Made by a program: the position numbers and the translations under genes | Shown here: positions 61,901 through 64,000 of the stretch, in pieces | Numbering within the stretch: the stretch's first letter is position 1 | How the letters are laid out: each line of letters begins with the position of its first letter | The notes under the pieces: model-generated | What the model saw: only the letters and a program-made list of their open reading frames with translations | What the model was told of the DNA's origin: nothing | Databases searched by the model: none | Assembly: GCF_020171285.1 (NCBI RefSeq) | Contig: NZ_JAIUZI010000016.1 | Span: forward strand, 1 to 64,000 | Reading direction: 5' to 3' | DNA: 64,000 bases | Source: Seohaeicola saemankumensis | GTDB taxonomy: Bacteria; Pseudomonadota; Alphaproteobacteria; Rhodobacterales; Rhodobacteraceae

Positions 61901-62001
61901 GGATCGCGCTTGTCGAAATCGGCAGCCGGACCCCGGTGCAGGGGCCGGTCGGCCTGGTGCGCCGGGCCGGCTGTGTCCTGCCCTCGGGCGGCGGAGAATG
62001 A
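58921..62001 (+). CDS. large protein of unknown family (1026 aa) in the polysaccharide cluster
   Basis: A 1026-residue protein with AAGGA ten bases upstream. I do not recognise the family. Residues 1-200 look like an alpha/beta fold that could be half of a GT-B enzyme (MDTLILFPAEDAFALTAVD, RVLVFDWSLAPLAALL, FDAILCTEQAVFSMIGKLFP). The rest is mostly beta-rich, with a short helical part near 395-440 (ALAYLGMLMRAGAIAG), then several sandwich-like regions (about 495-1020), for example LHRDDEGARRFSGTFSMVYA and GRWRVTGRLEPAAEARIALV. No signal peptide or membrane segment. The stop overlaps the next glycosyltransferase start (ATGA), so the two proteins are translated together and probably work together. 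Confidence 0.8.
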   Translation: MDTLILFPAEDAFALTAVDLLASLSGQSVTLAAVQTPAKQLAADLTDRVERVFTLPGWPFSPQQGFQPLDPDNLDHARIARFLRQGFDRVLVFDWSLAPLAALLPSGPERFLVLDDWILQEELVLSPDLKTNRTGPRLHEAEEIAADFDAILCTEQAVFSMIGKLFPDKALAAPVPIPGYPADLGEQWPLRFRAPNSRYDPYTQDGVGAFLRRQSARQHRGQPFVPLELPPDYAFVRDNAAPTPEPVLVDVSGPQAPLLEVSVQLRRPELRIRNAMRGGNLMFLLEARASGSPEDDYVIAPGGARAALLDLVSDRAAWRDFWSQGVRQFRAVQTHNQQVWAGLIEGRKSAGGSFVYGALGVEQGIESGAAPGGGDLAIVRAHAAAPLDPGPGLALVQTLLLQGQPERALAYLGMLMRAGAIAGQPVRASRALLDLMQRQSVFDQPRSRAVLDKLHRDLQEAGADDSGGLYPTFQLPEAAAAPPVATSRGTPIFELGLHRDDEGARRFSGTFSMVYARQAFAADPVLVMMISGQLDDPDTELAAAQIEVEGQTVTARVTQRMDGSFFVPVPVTLQGDSAGRDLFSVSVSLSALRGAVAAGRIDQIDLIRRAELFEDGRIAATARLLAVLPTQDSWSFAGGYNIERSDAGPPVRWIQAKAAPELVWATDPPERTRGAVCAVVVVQTARGGPPPDELYLETPNGPLRAVPVPGGGDGARSYVFDITDLFIDRIRLPRLELVSPVPAETVGEDQRLLSLLLRSMSIVELPLSLLDNQPAVLTPGAGLRTGVGDPAAPPMLGKALRLALTVPHLLSPSRLVEIRGKGDDRIYGLEARLNRLPLEPVGISHEAGRFIWRGRLISDRPVLAFASWLQMQLAAEQPEGAAPMEITQVRFILPPDNQPGFELMDGGHFPGTAGYYHSGPAMRGVWAGPGGRLLVDVPAGAEALWLAGDAAIGRSQIEAMTLSCDGAELECRTGTAADGRWRVTGRLEPAAEARIALVEIGSRTPVQGPVGLVRRAGCVLPSGGGE

Positions 62002-64000
62002 CCCAGATGTCCAAGATCTTTTTTATCGCCCCCAGGGTCGATACCGATATCACGCTCGAGACCGCAGGGCTGGATCCATTGGCCGAAGCGGCCGAAGCAC
62101 AGGGGCTGGACCCGGTTCTGGTGGTCGGACAGAATCTGAAGCGGCGCAGCACCGCTGCCGGGCGTCCTGTCTGGGGGCTGCTGGACAGCAGCCCCGCCAG
62201 CGACCGCCAGCGCACCCTGGTCAGCGCCCGGCTGCTGGCGCTGCACCGGTTCGACGTGCTGGCCGACAGGCTGGCGTTCCTGTGCGATTTCCGCAAGCCG
62301 GGGCCGCAGGACACGCTGTGTCTGCTCGACGCTTCGGTGCCGGACCTGGAATCGGTCTGGCAGTACCTGATCACCGCACCGCCCGAAACCCTGCCGCACG
62401 TACATGTGCATCTGTCGCGGGTTTACGATCCCGGCCTCGTGCTGGAGGCCGCCGGGTTGAGTGATCTGGCGGACCGGATCGCATTGCTGCGCGCCCGCTT
62501 TGAGGCGCGCGGGCTGTTGCAGGCGGGGCGGCTGACGCTGAGCGCGGGGCATCCCGCGCTGGCCCGCCGACTGAGCGATCTGGGGCTCGAGACCGCCAGT
62601 GCCCCGCTGCAGGGTCCCGGGCGCCCCGGCGGGCGCAGCACCGCGCTGCTGGTCAAATCCTTTGACCCGGAACTGGCCGAAACGCTGGACCTGTACAACG
62701 CCACTGTCTTTCTCAGCGATGCGCTGGTCGCGGCGGCGCAGGCCGATCTGGCCGCCGACGGCATGGATGCGGAACGGGCGATCAGCTTTGCGCCGCTCAG
62801 CGACGTCGCGGGCCAGCTGGCGCGCTTTGGCACTGTCATCACCGAAACCGACCTGCTGGATCTGGCGCTGTCCTGCCCCGGCCCGGCCGGGGGGGCGGTT
62901 CTACGGCTGATCGGAACGGCCGATCCCGTCACGCCCTCCGCCCCGATGAGCGGCGCGGACTTTACTGCCATGCTGCGGGGCCTGCAGGCAAAGGCGGGCA
63001 CTCCGGAGCCCAAACCAATGGTTCTGCACGTCGCCAACAACTGGTGGGGCCAGGGATCGAGCCATGTGTTCGAAGCGCAGCTGCGCTATCTGGCCGAACG
63101 CGGCTACGCGGTGCATGCGGTGCATTTCGACATCGACGATTCCGGGTTTTTCAACCCGGATGCCACAACCGACACGCTGACCAAGCTGCCGCAGGACGGT
63201 GCCGTGCACCGCTGGCAACTGGGTCGCGATCCGGCGCTGTCGGCGCAGGAAAAGGCGCTGGGGCTGAACCCGCCCTACCGGGGCGACATGCTGTCGGTGG
63301 AAGGGGAATCGCGGATCGCCCGCAATGTCGCGGTGCCACCCGCTCTGCGCGCCGCGCTCAAGGCGCAGCGCCCGGCCTGGGCGCTGGTCAACTACAGCCA
63401 GAACCATCCGCTGATCGCGGCGCTGGACCTCGAAGAGGTGCCGGTGATCACGGAAACCCATGATCTGCGCACGGTGCAGCACGCAATCTATGGCGAAACC
63501 ACGCTGGACCAGATCGACTATGATCTGGAACTGGATAATGCCGGCCGTTTCGACGGGCTGGTGTTCATCAACGCCCATGAGGAAAAGCTGACCCGCGACC
63601 GGCTGCCGGATCTCAAGGGCATCAGCGCCTTTCCCTTCATGCTGGGCAATGCCGCGATCGAACCGCGGCCCCTGCATGAAACGGCCGTGACCCCGGTGCT
63701 GCGCGCGCTCAGCCGCAGCCGCCGGCCCTGCCTGCCGCTGGCGGCCCGGCTGGCGGGACAGGACGGCGGTCCCGACGCGGGGACGAAGCGCCCGGTCATC
63801 CTGTTCGTGGGCAGCCGGCACAAGGCCAATGTGACCTCGCTGGACTGGTACTTTGCCAATGTCCACCTGCCGTTCCGGGTCTTTGAGCAGGCCGATCTGG
63901 TAGTGGCGGGCAAGATCGCCGACGACTACCCCGACAGCGCCATCCCCGGGGTCACCTTCCTGGGCCGGGTCGATGATCTGCTGGCGCTTTATGACAGCGC
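61998..64000 (+). CDS. glycosyltransferase group 1-like protein, cut by window end
   Basis: The ORF starts with ATG at 61998 (MTQMSKIFFIAPRVDTDITL), overlapping the previous stop, and stays open for 667 codons to the right edge. Residues ~1-330 form an N-terminal region of unknown kind. From about 340 (VLHVANNWWGQGSSHVFEAQ) the chain looks like a GT-B glycosyltransferase N-domain, with NYSQNHPLIAALDLEEVPVI, ITETHDLRTVQHAIYG, and FVGSRHKANVTSLDWYF (about 598-614) followed by FLGRVDDLLALYDSA at the edge, like the start of a GT4 C-domain. It is the seventh glycosyltransferase of the window. Confidence 0.8.
   Translation, partial: MTQMSKIFFIAPRVDTDITLETAGLDPLAEAAEAQGLDPVLVVGQNLKRRSTAAGRPVWGLLDSSPASDRQRTLVSARLLALHRFDVLADRLAFLCDFRKPGPQDTLCLLDASVPDLESVWQYLITAPPETLPHVHVHLSRVYDPGLVLEAAGLSDLADRIALLRARFEARGLLQAGRLTLSAGHPALARRLSDLGLETASAPLQGPGRPGGRSTALLVKSFDPELAETLDLYNATVFLSDALVAAAQADLAADGMDAERAISFAPLSDVAGQLARFGTVITETDLLDLALSCPGPAGGAVLRLIGTADPVTPSAPMSGADFTAMLRGLQAKAGTPEPKPMVLHVANNWWGQGSSHVFEAQLRYLAERGYAVHAVHFDIDDSGFFNPDATTDTLTKLPQDGAVHRWQLGRDPALSAQEKALGLNPPYRGDMLSVEGESRIARNVAVPPALRAALKAQRPAWALVNYSQNHPLIAALDLEEVPVITETHDLRTVQHAIYGETTLDQIDYDLELDNAGRFDGLVFINAHEEKLTRDRLPDLKGISAFPFMLGNAAIEPRPLHETAVTPVLRALSRSRRPCLPLAARLAGQDGGPDAGTKRPVILFVGSRHKANVTSLDWYFANVHLPFRVFEQADLVVAGKIADDYPDSAIPGVTFLGRVDDLLALYDS

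Overview
The window looks like most of a large plasmid, or a plasmid-derived replicon, from a high-GC marine alphaproteobacterium of the Roseobacter group (Rhodobacteraceae). This rests on a RepA (RPA-family) initiator divergent from parAB, with iterons, a consensus DnaA box and a parS-like palindrome; GC-rich codon use throughout; an alphaproteobacterial LexA box; serralysin/RTX proteins of the kind common in this group; and a complete dTDP-L-rhamnose operon beside the replication genes. That last combination matches the published 'biofilm plasmids' of roseobacters (RepA-type plasmids with a rhamnose operon that control attachment). The genus cannot be named from sequence alone.

Layout. 1-620: palindromic repeat arrays and a small unknown gene. 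617-6037 (minus): rmlA-rmlD-rmlB-rmlC, a methyltransferase and an AGE-family sugar epimerase, one apparent operon. 6202-10353: replication and partition module (repA, origin, parA, parB, parS-like site). 10529-15086: a large RTX protein followed by two phage-like genes. 15388-25079: a dense set of sulfotransferases and glycosyltransferases and a UDP-glucuronate epimerase-like gene. 25181-25596: a small gene under an SOS-type promoter. 25651-31658: glycosyltransferase, capsule-type ABC exporter (KpsM/KpsE/KpsT-like) and a hydrolase-sulfotransferase fusion. 31713-36237: two secreted RTX proteins (one a serralysin metalloprotease) and a small secreted protein. 36716-42432: a membrane nucleotide-sugar dehydratase and a YjbH/YjbF/YjbE-like exopolysaccharide group. 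42562-64000: very large glycosyltransferases, GDP-mannose and GDP-fucose synthesis (manC, gmd, fcl), more sulfotransferases, an FkbM methyltransferase, a 1026-residue protein of unknown family and a glycosyltransferase cut by the window edge.

Taken together the genes encode supply of dTDP-rhamnose, GDP-mannose/GDP-fucose and probably UDP-galacturonate; assembly by at least seven glycosyltransferases; decoration by eight sulfotransferase domains and two methyltransferases; and export by an ABC capsule system plus Yjb outer-envelope proteins. My reading is a self-replicating locus for a sulfated, rhamnose/fucose-containing surface polysaccharide, with secreted RTX proteins as a protein component of the matrix. 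The polymer's composition is inference. Not present in the window: PAPS synthesis genes, type I secretion genes for the RTX proteins, KpsD/KpsC/KpsS, YjbG, transposases, tRNA or rRNA genes, and CRISPR arrays.
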